From Pseudoruminococcus_B sp937901805 (GTDB lineage Bacteria; Bacillota; Clostridia; Oscillospirales; Ruminococcaceae): 9,813 nucleotides of DNA. Numbering within the stretch: the stretch's first letter is position 1; the number at the start of each line of letters is the position of its first letter. The stretch covers positions 1 to 9,813 of the forward strand of contig CAUWNS010000046.1 in the NCBI GenBank assembly GCA_963560245.1, given 5' to 3'. The notes under the pieces were generated by a model. It was not told where the DNA came from, did no database searches, and saw nothing but the letters and a program-made list of their open reading frames with translations. Shown piece after piece: positions 1 to 7,124 of the stretch. A program made the position numbers and the translations under genes.

Positions 1-197
1 TTTCCGTAGTGGCCTCCGGCGTTTACGAACGCCATTTCGTGGAGGACGGAAAAAGATCGGCCCGGCTGGCAAAGGAATACTCTGCCCAACTGGAAAAACA
101 TGATTACGATCCGCCTGTGATACTGACAGAGGCTTTTTCCAATGGCGATTTACACAGAGAGCAATCAGGAAAATCCATGAAGAAGACAAAGGGGTAA
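1..197 (+). CDS. 3' end of an unidentified gene (5' end outside window)
   Basis: The frame is open from the left edge (first full codon at base 3) to a TAA at 195-197, giving about 64 residues. A GTG at 9 could be read as a start, but the frame continues upstream without a stop and no ribosome binding site can be seen, so a truncated longer gene is more likely. The first residues, roughly SVVASGVYERHFVEDGKR, resemble the segment of ApbE (FAD:protein FMN transferase) that precedes its His-Ile-Leu-Asp-Pro motif. That motif does not follow here, and the remaining 45 or so residues are charged, end in KSMKKTKG and match nothing I recognise. It could be a decayed ApbE, or the likeness may be chance. 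The stop lies six bases before the nitrilase ATG, so the two genes are probably co-transcribed. Product unknown. Confidence 0.5.
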   Translation, partial: SVVASGVYERHFVEDGKRSARLAKEYSAQLEKHDYDPPVILTEAFSNGDLHREQSGKSMKKTKG

Positions 198-203
198 ACC
201 ACG

Positions 204-1028
204 ATGAAAGTAATGCTTGCCTGCTGTCAAATGCCGGTATCGGAAGATTTACAGCTTAATCTTTCCACAGCAGAACGATATATCGCAGACTCCGCACAGC
301 AAGGTGCGCAAATTATCCTGCTGCCTGAAATGTTCTGCTGCCCCTATGACAACGCCTGTTTTCCCGCCTATGCACAGACAGCGGACGGGGAAATCGCCCG
401 CCGGATGGCAAAAGCCGCCAAAACACATGGCATCTACCTCTTCGCAGGTTCTTTCCCAGAGCGGGATGGAAATTCCATCTACAACACCTGTCTTGTCTTT
501 GACCGTACCGGCGCTTTGATCGGACGACACCGCAAAGCCCATCTGTTCGACATTGCCGTAGAAGGCGGGGTTTCTTTTCGAGAATCCGACATTCTGACTG
601 CCGGGAACGCCGTCACCACAGTGAAGACAGAGTATGGAACCATTGGTGTTGCCATCTGTTTTGACATGCGTTTTGCAGAGCCGTTTCGCCTGATGGCCCT
701 GCGCGGCGCCAAACTGATCCTGCTCCCATCCGCTTTCAACATGACAACCGGTCCGGCGCACTGGGAACTGACGCTGAGAGCAAGGGCACTGGATAATCAG
801 CTTTTCACCGCGGCATGTGCCCCGGCGCAAAACCCGGACGCCTCCTATCTCTCCTATGGTCACTCTCTGGTCGCCTCCCCCTGGGGAGACGTCCTCGGGC
901 AGCTTGGATTTGAGGAGGGAATCCTCTTCTCTGAAATTGACCTGGACAAAGCGGACGCCGTGAGAAAACAGCTCCCCATTTTGTCGGCGCGGCGTACCGA
1001 TTTATATTCTATCACAGAGTGTCCGTGA
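204..1028 (+). CDS. Carbon-nitrogen hydrolase, omega-amidase (Nit2) type
   Basis: This 274-residue protein has the nitrilase-superfamily catalytic triad in order: Glu42 (LLPEMF), Lys111 (HRKAHLFDI) and Cys152 (AICFDMRF). The stretch after the lysine (AHLFDI...F.ES..L..G), the MTTGPAHWEL...RARALDNQ block at about 181-200 and the YGHS..V.PWG segment are typical of omega-amidase. That enzyme hydrolyses alpha-ketoglutaramate and alpha-ketosuccinamate, products of glutamine and asparagine transamination, to the 2-oxo acid and ammonia. It is cytosolic, and the length is normal for the family. The chosen ATG is preceded by AAAGGGG about nine bases upstream and gives the usual N-terminus ending in ..CCQMPV. 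No aminotransferase is visible next to it, so substrate is inferred from sequence type. Other nitrilase-branch amidases remain possible. Confidence 0.9.
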   Translation: MKVMLACCQMPVSEDLQLNLSTAERYIADSAQQGAQIILLPEMFCCPYDNACFPAYAQTADGEIARRMAKAAKTHGIYLFAGSFPERDGNSIYNTCLVFDRTGALIGRHRKAHLFDIAVEGGVSFRESDILTAGNAVTTVKTEYGTIGVAICFDMRFAEPFRLMALRGAKLILLPSAFNMTTGPAHWELTLRARALDNQLFTAACAPAQNPDASYLSYGHSLVASPWGDVLGQLGFEEGILFSEIDLDKADAVRKQLPILSARRTDLYSITECP

Positions 1029-1041
1029 TTCCGCAGATCCC

Positions 1042-1080
1042 AAAATCCCCCGGCAGGATATATCCGCCGGGGGATTTTTT
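1042..1080 (+). terminator. Rho-independent terminator, probably shared by convergent genes
   Basis: Arms AATCCCCCGGC (1044-1054) and GCCGGGGGATT (1066-1076) pair perfectly, and the stem can extend two more A-T pairs outward. A T6 run ends at 1080 on the plus strand, 14 bases after the nitrilase stop. On the minus strand the hairpin lies directly after the methyltransferase stop and is followed by a shorter T4, so it may also end that gene, less strongly. Confidence 0.9.
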
Positions 1081-1927
1081 AATAATTGCAGAGGATTAAA
1101 TGCGTACTCTCATGGCGGAAACGGTTGCGGATATTCACCGCATAGGTTTTGCCGTACTCCCCGGCAATATAACCCTGATAGAGTTCCCTGGTCAGGGAAG
1201 TGCCGCCGATCACCATCAGCGCCCGGCAGCGCAGGTTTTTAAAATCTGCCGCAAGCCTTCGCTGCTGTGTCTCGTCAAAGCCGTTTTCCAGCTGCTGGTT
1301 TCCATAGTCATTGAACACACAGTCATAAGGAGGATCGAGGAACATAAAGTCATCCGGCTGCGCCCTCTCAAAAACCGCGCTGTAATCCCCGCAAAGCAGC
1401 TGCGCATTCTGGAGCAGGCTGCTGTGCTGCGCGGTGACGATCCCTGTATTCAGATGCTGATAGCGGCCGAAAGGGACATTATATTCTCCATTTCGGTTAT
1501 ATCGGATCATCCCGGAATAGGCCGTTTTATTGATAAAATAATACAGGACACTTTCCAGATAAGTGCCATCCGGATGGTTATACAGTTCCCGCATCCGGTA
1601 ATACAGTTCCTCGTTGGCGTTAGGGACATGGGCTTCTGGGTGCTGTTCTTTCAAACGCCGGTACTCCGCCTGATTTTTCTCATAGAGCGTTTGCAGTTCC
1701 TCCAGCTGTAAACGCATCTGTGGGTAGCGGTCCCTGAGATCCCGGTAAAAATTCATCAGCCGGGGGTTGATATCGTTAAGCACCGCATGTTCCGGCTCCA
1801 GATAAAAATAGAGCGCGCCTCCCCCCAGGAAGGGTTCCAGATAGCGGCCGTACTGTTTGGGGATATAGCGGGAAAACTGTGGGATTTCACGGGATTTTCC
1901 CCCGCGGTATTTGAGTACTGGATTCAT
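1079..1927 (-). CDS. D12-class DNA adenine N6-methyltransferase, apparently orphan
   Basis: This 282-residue protein has the D12/Dam-type layout: the N-terminal KYRGGK (residues 6-11), SAM-binding motif I EPFLGGGALYF (31-41), an acidic LNDIN segment shortly after, a variable target-recognition region, then catalytic motif IV DPPY (198-201). It should transfer a methyl group from SAM to adenine N6 in a specific DNA site, but the target cannot be read from the sequence. The frame is open upstream to 2014. I chose the ATG at 1927 because AAGGAAGGTG lies just upstream, KYRGGK normally sits next to the N-terminus, and the inferred promoter (1980-2008) lies inside the longer version. No restriction endonuclease or specificity gene is adjacent: the neighbours are a convergent nitrilase and, upstream, the terminator of the aminopeptidase operon. 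That points to a solitary methyltransferase or a remnant of a restriction-modification system. Confidence 0.92.
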   Translation of the reverse strand: MNPVLKYRGGKSREIPQFSRYIPKQYGRYLEPFLGGGALYFYLEPEHAVLNDINPRLMNFYRDLRDRYPQMRLQLEELQTLYEKNQAEYRRLKEQHPEAHVPNANEELYYRMRELYNHPDGTYLESVLYYFINKTAYSGMIRYNRNGEYNVPFGRYQHLNTGIVTAQHSSLLQNAQLLCGDYSAVFERAQPDDFMFLDPPYDCVFNDYGNQQLENGFDETQQRRLAADFKNLRCRALMVIGGTSLTRELYQGYIAGEYGKTYAVNIRNRFRHESTHLILCNY

Positions 1928-1940
1928 GAAAGCACCTTCC
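1928..1940 (-). promoter_or_regulatory. Ribosome binding site that sets the methyltransferase start
   Basis: On the minus strand AAGGAAGGTG ends about five bases before the ATG at 1927. The alternative in-frame ATGs further upstream (near 1950 and at 2014) have weaker or no Shine-Dalgarno sequence, and the 2014 one lies upstream of the predicted transcription start. Confidence 0.7.
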
Positions 1941-1979
1941 TTTTCCATTGGATTCCCGCTGCCGGAAACCATATCGATT

Positions 1980-2008
1980 ATTTTACCGTATCCTCTCTCT
2001 TTTTTCAA
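1980..2008 (-). promoter_or_regulatory. Sigma-A-type promoter for the methyltransferase
   Basis: On the minus strand the -35 box TTGAAA (2003-2008) and the -10 box TAAAAT (1980-1985) are separated by exactly 17 bases. The predicted start near 1973 leaves a leader of about 45 bases. The leader begins with an imperfect dyad, GGTTTCC (1964-1970) against GGAATCC (1950-1956), six of seven pairs with a 7-base loop, which could be an operator or a small leader hairpin. Confidence 0.7.
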
Positions 2009-2022
2009 CAACATACAAACAG

Positions 2023-2056
2023 AAAAAACAGGGGGACAGCAGCTGCTGTCCCCCTG
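2023..2056 (-). terminator. Terminator of the six-gene minus-strand operon
   Basis: Bases 2029-2056 form a perfect 28-base palindrome beginning CAGGGGGACAG. On the minus strand it is followed at once by T6 (2023-2028). It starts 14 bases after the aminopeptidase stop and ends 14 bases before the -35 box of the methyltransferase, so it insulates the two units. Confidence 0.92.
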
Positions 2057-2070
2057 AACGCACCAATTAA

Positions 2071-3480
2071 CTATTTGTTTCCGTAGAAGCAGGAGAAAGC
2101 ACGGTAAGTCATATAGACATCCGTTTTTGCAACCACTTCAAACGGGGCGTGCATGGAAAGCACGGGAACGCCGAGATCGACGACATCGACATCCAGGTTT
2201 GCAATATATTTTGCAACGGTTCCGCCGCCGCCCATATCGACTTTTCCAAGCTCGCCAATCTGCCAAACAACCTCATTTGCATCGAGCATGCGGCGCACTT
2301 CACCCATGAACTCTGCGGAGGCGTCGGATGTGCCGCCTTTTCCTCTGGAACCGGTGTATTTGGTGATGACAACGCCCTTGTTAAGATAGCTGCAGTTGTT
2401 CTTCTCAGAGACATCCGGGAAGGTTGGATCAAAAGCCGCGTTGACATCCGCAGACAGGCATTTGGATTTCGTGAGGACATAGTGGACGGGAATCCCCTCG
2501 GTTTCCGCAAGCATCTCAATGAAATACTTCATGTAAGAGGAATTGAGACCGGTGTTGCCGTCGCTTCCGACTTCTTCTTTATCTGTCAGAACGGTGACCG
2601 TGGTATATTCCGGATTGAGAGCGCCGAACTCCGCCATCAGGGCAGTATAGGCGCATACGCGGTCGTCATGGCCGTAAGAGCCGATCATGCTGCGGTCAAA
2701 ACCAAGATCTTTGGCCTTTTCCCTTGGAACAGCGGACAGTTCTGCCGAGAGGAAATCGGACTCCACAATCCCATATTTCTCATGCAGGATTTTGAGGATA
2801 TTGAGTTTTACCTTTTCCCCTGCCTTATCGTCTTTCAGCGGCATGCTGCCGATGAGGATGTTGAGTTCTTCGCCCTGAATCCCCTCTGCCAGGGTTCTCT
2901 TGTTCTGGTTTGCCGCCAGATGCGGGAGCAAATCCGTCGTGCAGAACACAGGATCGCTTTCATCTTCTCCAATGTTTACAGTGACGGTTTTCCCATCCCG
3001 GGTGATCACAACACCATGCAGGGCAAGCGGAAGCGTTGCCCACTGGTATTTGCGGATACCGCCGTAATAGTGGGTCTTTAAATATGCAAGGTCATTATCC
3101 TGATAGAGCGGATTCGGCTTGAGGTCCAATCTTGGGGAATCGATGTGGGCCGCTGCAATGCGCACGCCCTCTTTGAGCGATTTGGTTCCGATTGTGGAAA
3201 AGATTACGGCTTTGCCGCGGTTATTGTAATATACCTTATCGCCCGGCTGATAATGGAAACCAGGAACAAATTCCGTATATCCCTTTTCCTTGGCCAATCC
3301 GATGGAGGTGTTAACTGCCTCACGCTCAATTTTTGCGTTGTCTAAAAAGGTTTTATACTCTTCACAAAACGCATTGGCATTTGCAAGTTCTTCATCGCTG
3401 ATGACTTCACCTGCATGTTTCGGAGCGTAGCAGAGTTCTTCTGCCAGCTGCTCCCCATAGGTCTTTTTACAATCTTCCAT
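2071..3480 (-). CDS. M18-family metalloaminopeptidase
   Basis: This 469-residue protein carries the di-zinc peptidase elements of family M18 (aspartyl aminopeptidase relatives) in order: AAHIDSPRLDLKP with His112 and Asp114, SYGHDDRV with the bridging Asp (272 or 273), the catalytic/zinc Glu pair in DKEEVGSDG (302-303), a metal-ligand Asp in SADVNAAFDP (345), and the C-terminal His in LSMHAPFEVV (444). Family members form large cytosolic oligomers that release N-terminal, often acidic, residues from peptides. The length is normal. The ATG follows a strong AGGAGGT seven bases upstream. It is the last gene of the minus-strand operon, 22 bases after the transglycosylase stop, and ends just before the 2023-2056 terminator. 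The M18 call is firm. Substrate preference is inferred from family only. Confidence 0.95.
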   Translation of the reverse strand: MEDCKKTYGEQLAEELCYAPKHAGEVISDEELANANAFCEEYKTFLDNAKIEREAVNTSIGLAKEKGYTEFVPGFHYQPGDKVYYNNRGKAVIFSTIGTKSLKEGVRIAAAHIDSPRLDLKPNPLYQDNDLAYLKTHYYGGIRKYQWATLPLALHGVVITRDGKTVTVNIGEDESDPVFCTTDLLPHLAANQNKRTLAEGIQGEELNILIGSMPLKDDKAGEKVKLNILKILHEKYGIVESDFLSAELSAVPREKAKDLGFDRSMIGSYGHDDRVCAYTALMAEFGALNPEYTTVTVLTDKEEVGSDGNTGLNSSYMKYFIEMLAETEGIPVHYVLTKSKCLSADVNAAFDPTFPDVSEKNNCSYLNKGVVITKYTGSRGKGGTSDASAEFMGEVRRMLDANEVVWQIGELGKVDMGGGGTVAKYIANLDVDVVDLGVPVLSMHAPFEVVAKTDVYMTYRAFSCFYGNK

Positions 3481-3502
3481 GGTAATTACCTCCTAATAAA
3501 AT

Positions 3503-4078
3503 TTAGAAATCATATAGCTTATAATACATACTAAGCGCCTGATTCACTTTATGAATATAATGCTTGGTATCCGCCGGAATATCGGTCAACACACCGTCCT
3601 GAGAATATGCGGGGTCTTCCAGCCAGGCCAGGACGTTCCCGCGCCCAGCATGATAGGCGGCAAATACCAGATCATTTTCACCGAATTCATCATAGAGGAG
3701 TTTGAGGATATAAGTCCCATATTTAATATTGGTTTGGGGATCAAAAGCGCAATCAAAATCCAGAAGTTCCTCCGTCCCATACCGCTGCTGGGACCAATAA
3801 AAGGCGTCTTCTATCATCTGCATCAAGCCCCGTGCACCGGCAGATGAGGTGACTTCCGGCCGAAACCCGCTTTCTGTTTTAATCACCGCATAGATTACTG
3901 CCTTATCCACGTCAAATTCTTCACTGTACTTGTCAACGTACTCAGAATATTCCAGCGGATAAAACCGAAGTTCGACTGTCCGGATGATTTTCGGGGCAAG
4001 AAAAGTCCCTATAACTGCAACCGCGAAAACAACTGCTGCGGCAAGAAAAAAAGCGCGGAGGTTCTTTGGTTTTTTCAT
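3503..4078 (-). CDS. Membrane-anchored lytic transglycosylase (SLT/Slt70-like, GH23)
   Basis: This 191-residue protein has a short basic N-terminus (MKKPKNLRAFF), one hydrophobic segment at about 9-29 that should act as an uncleaved anchor, and an extracellular SLT domain from about 45. Visible motifs are the catalytic Glu69 in VIKTESGF, SAGARGLMQM (79-88), and AAYHAGRGNV (140-149). The enzyme should cut the MurNAc-GlcNAc bond of peptidoglycan, giving 1,6-anhydro ends. I chose the ATG at 4078 because its ATGA overlaps the coaE stop, implying translational coupling. An in-frame ATG at 4102 has a GAGGT-like site and would add eight residues, and one at 4129 has little support. The common N and P in AYNAGPG are H and R here, which is tolerable variation in Clostridia but worth noting. 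Confidence 0.9.
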   Translation of the reverse strand: MKKPKNLRAFFLAAAVVFAVAVIGTFLAPKIIRTVELRFYPLEYSEYVDKYSEEFDVDKAVIYAVIKTESGFRPEVTSSAGARGLMQMIEDAFYWSQQRYGTEELLDFDCAFDPQTNIKYGTYILKLLYDEFGENDLVFAAYHAGRGNVLAWLEDPAYSQDGVLTDIPADTKHYIHKVNQALSMYYKLYDF

Positions 4079-4701
4079 ATGAACGATTCTTCTGTCCGAC
4101 ATCCTTCTACCTCTGCAAACAGGCGGCAAAGCGCCTGTACCTGTGCTGTAAGCTCCTCCTTACTGCCGGCATTTTCCAAAACATGCTGGCTGTGGCTGCG
4201 GTAAAACTCCTCGCTGTGCTGGGCCGACATCCGTAAAAGCGCCTGTTCCCTGGTCACTTTGTCCCGCTGCAAAATGCGGGACAGGCGCACCGATTCCGGC
4301 GCAGTAACCGAGACAATCCGCTCGCACATGGCATCCACCCCGCTTTCAAACAGCGTAGGGGCATCCAGAACAATCAAGCGATAACCCTTGGCCTTGAGCA
4401 GCGCCATTTTCTGTTTGATATTTTCAATGATATAGGGAAAGAGGATCTCCTCCAGTTGTTTTTTATGCTGAGCATCGCAAAACGCCCGGGACGCCAAAAG
4501 TCCGCGGTTGAGCACCCCATTTTCATCCACCAGATCGTCTCCGAATACCCTGGCAATCTCTTTCAGGCTGGGACTGCCGGGGCGGGTCTCCTCATGAGAG
4601 CATTCGTCTGCATCGATGATTGCAAACCCCTGCTGCCGCAGCATCAGGGATACCGTGCTTTTCCCTGCGCCGGTCTGGCCGGTTAATCCGATTAAAATCA
4701 A
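4075..4701 (-). CDS. coaE: Dephospho-CoA kinase
   Basis: This 208-residue cytosolic kinase catalyses the last step of coenzyme A synthesis, phosphorylating the ribose 3'-hydroxyl of dephospho-CoA with ATP. The Walker A loop is GQTGAGKST (8-16), followed by the IDADE segment typical of CoaE (about 29-33) and the DAPTLFESG segment in the middle of the protein. Length is usual. The start is TTG: no in-frame ATG precedes the P-loop, and AAGGAG lies nine bases upstream with a GAGAGGG even closer. Its stop overlaps the start of the transglycosylase by ATGA, and it begins 20 bases after the Sua5 stop, so it sits in the middle of the operon. Confidence 0.96.
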   Translation of the reverse strand: MILIGLTGQTGAGKSTVSLMLRQQGFAIIDADECSHEETRPGSPSLKEIARVFGDDLVDENGVLNRGLLASRAFCDAQHKKQLEEILFPYIIENIKQKMALLKAKGYRLIVLDAPTLFESGVDAMCERIVSVTAPESVRLSRILQRDKVTREQALLRMSAQHSEEFYRSHSQHVLENAGSKEELTAQVQALCRLFAEVEGCRTEESFI

Positions 4702-4720
4702 ACCCTCTCGCTCCTTTTTC
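4702..4720 (-). promoter_or_regulatory. Ribosome binding site supporting the TTG start of coaE
   Basis: On the minus strand AAGGAGCGAGAGGG precedes the TTG at 4701. The AAGGAG is nine bases away and the GAGAGGG one base away. Because the frame lacks an ATG here, this site decides the start. Confidence 0.65.
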
Positions 4721-4721
4721 T

Positions 4722-5759
4722 TTATCTGGGAAGACGGACGATAGTAAAACCTGCCGCCCTCACCAGGCGGTTATAAACCGCCAGTCCAACGCCAGTCCGC
4801 TGCGGGCAGTGGGCATATACTGTTTTGGCTCCGAGTTCATCAAAGCGGCGCAGTGCGTCAAACAAGTGCTTCGCCTGTGCCAGATCATCTTCCTCGCGTC
4901 CATAACAGAGAGCCGGGACTTTCAGCTTGTCCTCATCTTCTGCAAAGCAGAGCGCCCAGACATCTTCCCCCGCCTTGGAGTTGACATAACCGATGTACTG
5001 TTCCCTGCTCCCTTCCACCAGTATCACCCTGGCAAGAGGGGCATAATGCTTATATTTCATCCCCGGAGAAGCAGCGCGTCTCCCCTCTTCCAATTTATGC
5101 TCCACCGCCGGATCCATCTGGGCATCCGGGAGCAGGGCGCGGATCTGTTCCAGAGTAACGCCGCCGGGACGCAGCAAAACCGGATGTTCCCCAACCAGGG
5201 TAATCACGGTGGATTCCAACCCCACGCTGCACTCCCCGCCATCGACAACCATCTCAATTTTCCCGTCCATATCTTCCCGGACATGCCGGGCAGTGGTAGG
5301 ACTGGGTTTACCGGATAAATTGGCAGATGGCGCTGCCACCGGCACGCCCGCCGCGCGGATAACCGCCTGTGCTACCGGATGGGACGGAAAACGGACAGCC
5401 ACGGTATCCAGACCGCCCGATGTTTCCAGCGGTATGCAGTCCGCTTTTTCGAAAATCATGGTAAGCGGACCGGGCCAGAAATGCTCTGCCAGCAGTTTTG
5501 CAGAGGGTGGGATTTGTTTTATCAGTGGAGCAAGCTGTTCCAAATCCGCGATATGGACAATCAAGGGATTGTCCTGCGGGCGGCCCTTGGCCTCAAAAAT
5601 TTTTCTGACTGCCCGGCCGTCCAGGGCGTTTGCCCCAAGGCCGTACACTGTCTCTGTCGGGATGGCAACCAGGCCTCCCTCCCGCAGAATCTGCCCGGCG
5701 CATGCAATTTCCTCCTGCTGGGCTTGCAAATCCGTAATGGTAAGATAAACTGTGTTCAT
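4722..5759 (-). CDS. L-threonylcarbamoyladenylate synthase, Sua5 type
   Basis: This 345-residue protein has an N-terminal YrdC domain (about 15-200) and the extra C-terminal Sua5 domain (about 230-345). It makes threonylcarbamoyl-AMP from threonine, bicarbonate and ATP, the first step of the t6A modification at position 37 of ANN-reading tRNAs, which the TsaD complex completes. Visible motifs are PTETVYGLGA (34-43), KGRPQDNPLIVHI (58-70), SANLSGKPSPTTA (145-157), GLESTV (180-185) and the linker signature SPGMKYKHYAP (231-241). I chose the ATG at 5759. A TTG at 5786 overlapping the prfA stop would add nine residues and has a GGAAG upstream, so coupling from there is possible. The long form (Sua5 rather than TsaC) follows from the length and the linker motif. 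Confidence 0.93.
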   Translation of the reverse strand: MNTVYLTITDLQAQQEEIACAGQILREGGLVAIPTETVYGLGANALDGRAVRKIFEAKGRPQDNPLIVHIADLEQLAPLIKQIPPSAKLLAEHFWPGPLTMIFEKADCIPLETSGGLDTVAVRFPSHPVAQAVIRAAGVPVAAPSANLSGKPSPTTARHVREDMDGKIEMVVDGGECSVGLESTVITLVGEHPVLLRPGGVTLEQIRALLPDAQMDPAVEHKLEEGRRAASPGMKYKHYAPLARVILVEGSREQYIGYVNSKAGEDVWALCFAEDEDKLKVPALCYGREEDDLAQAKHLFDALRRFDELGAKTVYAHCPQRTGVGLAVYNRLVRAAGFTIVRLPR

Positions 5760-5782
5760 ATGCTTATATTCGCCTGTTTCTA

Positions 5783-6862
5783 TCAATTTTCTTCCGCCGC
5801 AGCTTTGAGTTTTGCAGTTTGATCCGCCGTACTCAGGGCATCGACCAGTTCATCGAGATCCCCGTTCAGGATGGCTTCCAGGCGGTAAAGCGTCAGACCG
5901 ATCCGGTGATCCGTGACACGACCCTGCGGATAGTTATAAGTACGAATCCGTTCGGAGCGGTCGCCGGTACCAACCTGCATACGTCGTTCGCTTGCGATTT
6001 GCTCTTCCTGTTCGCGCTGCTTCGCCTCATACAGGCGAGAACGGAGAATCTTCATCGCCTTGTCCTTGTTCTTATACTGGCTGCGCTCATCCTGGCACTC
6101 GACAATCAGACCGGTCGGCAGATGAGTAATGCGGATAGCGGATTCTGTTTTATTGACGTGCTGGCCGCCCGCGCCCGAGGCACGGTAAGTATCAATCTGC
6201 AAATCCGCAGGATTGATTTCAATTTCCACTTCCTCTGCCTCCGGAAGCACTGCAACCGTAACGGTGGAGGTGTGGATGCGTCCCTGAGTTTCCGTTTCCG
6301 GGACGCGCTGGACGCGGTGGACGCCGCTTTCATATTTCAGGCGGGAATAGGCTCCCTCCCCTTCAATGGAGAAACTGATTTCCTTAACGCCGCCGAGTTC
6401 CGTTTCGTTGGCATTGAGCACTTCGCATTTAAAGCGCTTGGATTCCGCATACATGGAATACATGCGGAACAAGCTGTGCGCAAAGAGCGCCGCTTCTTCT
6501 CCACCGGCGCCGCCGCGGATTTCCACAATGACGTTGCGGTCATCGTTGGGATCTTTGGGCAGCAGGAGAATTTTCATCTCTTCTTCCAAAGTAGAAAGGA
6601 GTTCCTTGTTGGTTTCGAACTCTTCCTGAACGATTTCTTTAAAATCCTTGTCCAGTCCGCCCTCTTCCAGCAGGGCTTTCGCCTCTTCAAAATCAGCTTT
6701 TGCCTTACTGTATTCGCGGTATTTTTCCACAATTGGGGTGAGGTTCTTATATTCTTTCATTAAGCTGACATATTGCTCATTGTCGCTGACAACCGCCGGA
6801 TCCATCAGCTTTTCATTAATCTCCTGATAACGTTTTTCGGTAAATTCCAGTTGTTCAAACAT
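5783..6862 (-). CDS. prfA: Peptide chain release factor 1
   Basis: This 359-residue protein reads UAA and UAG stop codons and triggers peptide release on the ribosome. The GGQ loop is at 232-234 within GAGGQHVNKTES. The anticodon-like PxT element is PET at 188-190 in HRVQRVPETE, at the position where other RF1 proteins carry PAT or PVT, which marks it as RF1 rather than RF2. The N-terminal helical domain (MFEQLEFTEKRYQEI) is complete and length is normal. The ATG has only a modest GGTGG seven bases upstream. The GGQ methyltransferase gene prmC, often next to prfA in Firmicutes, is not adjacent here: DUF951 lies 49 bases upstream and Sua5 follows. Confidence 0.97.
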   Translation of the reverse strand: MFEQLEFTEKRYQEINEKLMDPAVVSDNEQYVSLMKEYKNLTPIVEKYREYSKAKADFEEAKALLEEGGLDKDFKEIVQEEFETNKELLSTLEEEMKILLLPKDPNDDRNVIVEIRGGAGGEEAALFAHSLFRMYSMYAESKRFKCEVLNANETELGGVKEISFSIEGEGAYSRLKYESGVHRVQRVPETETQGRIHTSTVTVAVLPEAEEVEIEINPADLQIDTYRASGAGGQHVNKTESAIRITHLPTGLIVECQDERSQYKNKDKAMKILRSRLYEAKQREQEEQIASERRMQVGTGDRSERIRTYNYPQGRVTDHRIGLTLYRLEAILNGDLDELVDALSTADQTAKLKAAAEEN

Positions 6863-6911
6863 GATGACACCACCAAATGAAAATTATTTTTTGAAAAAAC
6901 AAGACATGCAG

Positions 6912-7106
6912 CTATAACGCATCATCCGGTTCCCGCAAAATTTTTTTAATGCTTTTTTCAATTTTGCTGCGTGCAATCATCATTTCCCTTGAACAGCCCA
7001 TGCAGCGGATCTTAAAATCCATCCCCGCACGGAGTACAAGAAACCGGTTGTCACCGCAGGGATGATTCTTTTTCATGACAAGAATATCTCCGGGGCGCAC
7101 ATCCAT
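6912..7106 (-). CDS. DUF951 small protein, possible zinc ribbon
   Basis: This complete 64-residue protein matches the DUF951 pattern seen across Firmicutes: GDI..MKK.HPCG, a central strand, I.C.GC, and a basic tail ending in SKIEKSIKKI. Cys17, Cys35 and Cys38 (with His15) could bind zinc. The family has no settled function that I know of. Its frequent location beside translation or chromosome-maintenance genes suggests nucleic-acid binding, which is inference. The ATG has an excellent GGAGG seven bases upstream. It is the first gene of the minus-strand operon, directly behind the promoter at 7153-7181. Confidence 0.9.
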   Translation of the reverse strand: MDVRPGDILVMKKNHPCGDNRFLVLRAGMDFKIRCMGCSREMMIARSKIEKSIKKILREPDDAL

Positions 7107-7124
7107 GGCAGTTCCTCCATTCCG

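Noticed and set aside
249..863. A 204-residue minus-strand open frame opposite the nitrilase
   Set aside because: Shadow of a gene with an intact catalytic triad. It has no start signals and a Cys/Gly-rich composition typical of antisense reading.
1079..1927. Restriction-modification system or defence island around the methyltransferase
   Set aside because: No endonuclease, specificity subunit, helicase or other defence gene lies on either side in this window. The flanks are metabolic and housekeeping genes.
1928..2014. Longer methyltransferase beginning at the ATG at 2014
   Set aside because: That start lies upstream of the inferred promoter's -35 box, and the extra 29 residues are not family-like. 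The ATG at 1927 has the better ribosome binding site.
2029..2056. Perfect 28-base palindrome considered as a phage or transposon attachment or recombination site
   Set aside because: The T6 directly after it on the minus strand and its place 14 bases after an operon's last stop make it an ordinary terminator. No integrase, transposase or target duplication is seen.
2149..3081. A 310-residue plus-strand open frame opposite the M18 aminopeptidase
   Set aside because: It lies wholly inside a firmly identified gene on the other strand, has no ribosome binding site or promoter, and its residues read as an antisense shadow.
5819..6763. A 314-residue plus-strand open frame opposite prfA
   Set aside because: Antisense shadow of prfA: it is rich in Phe, His and Arg as expected from reversed Glu/Lys-rich codons, and has no start signals.
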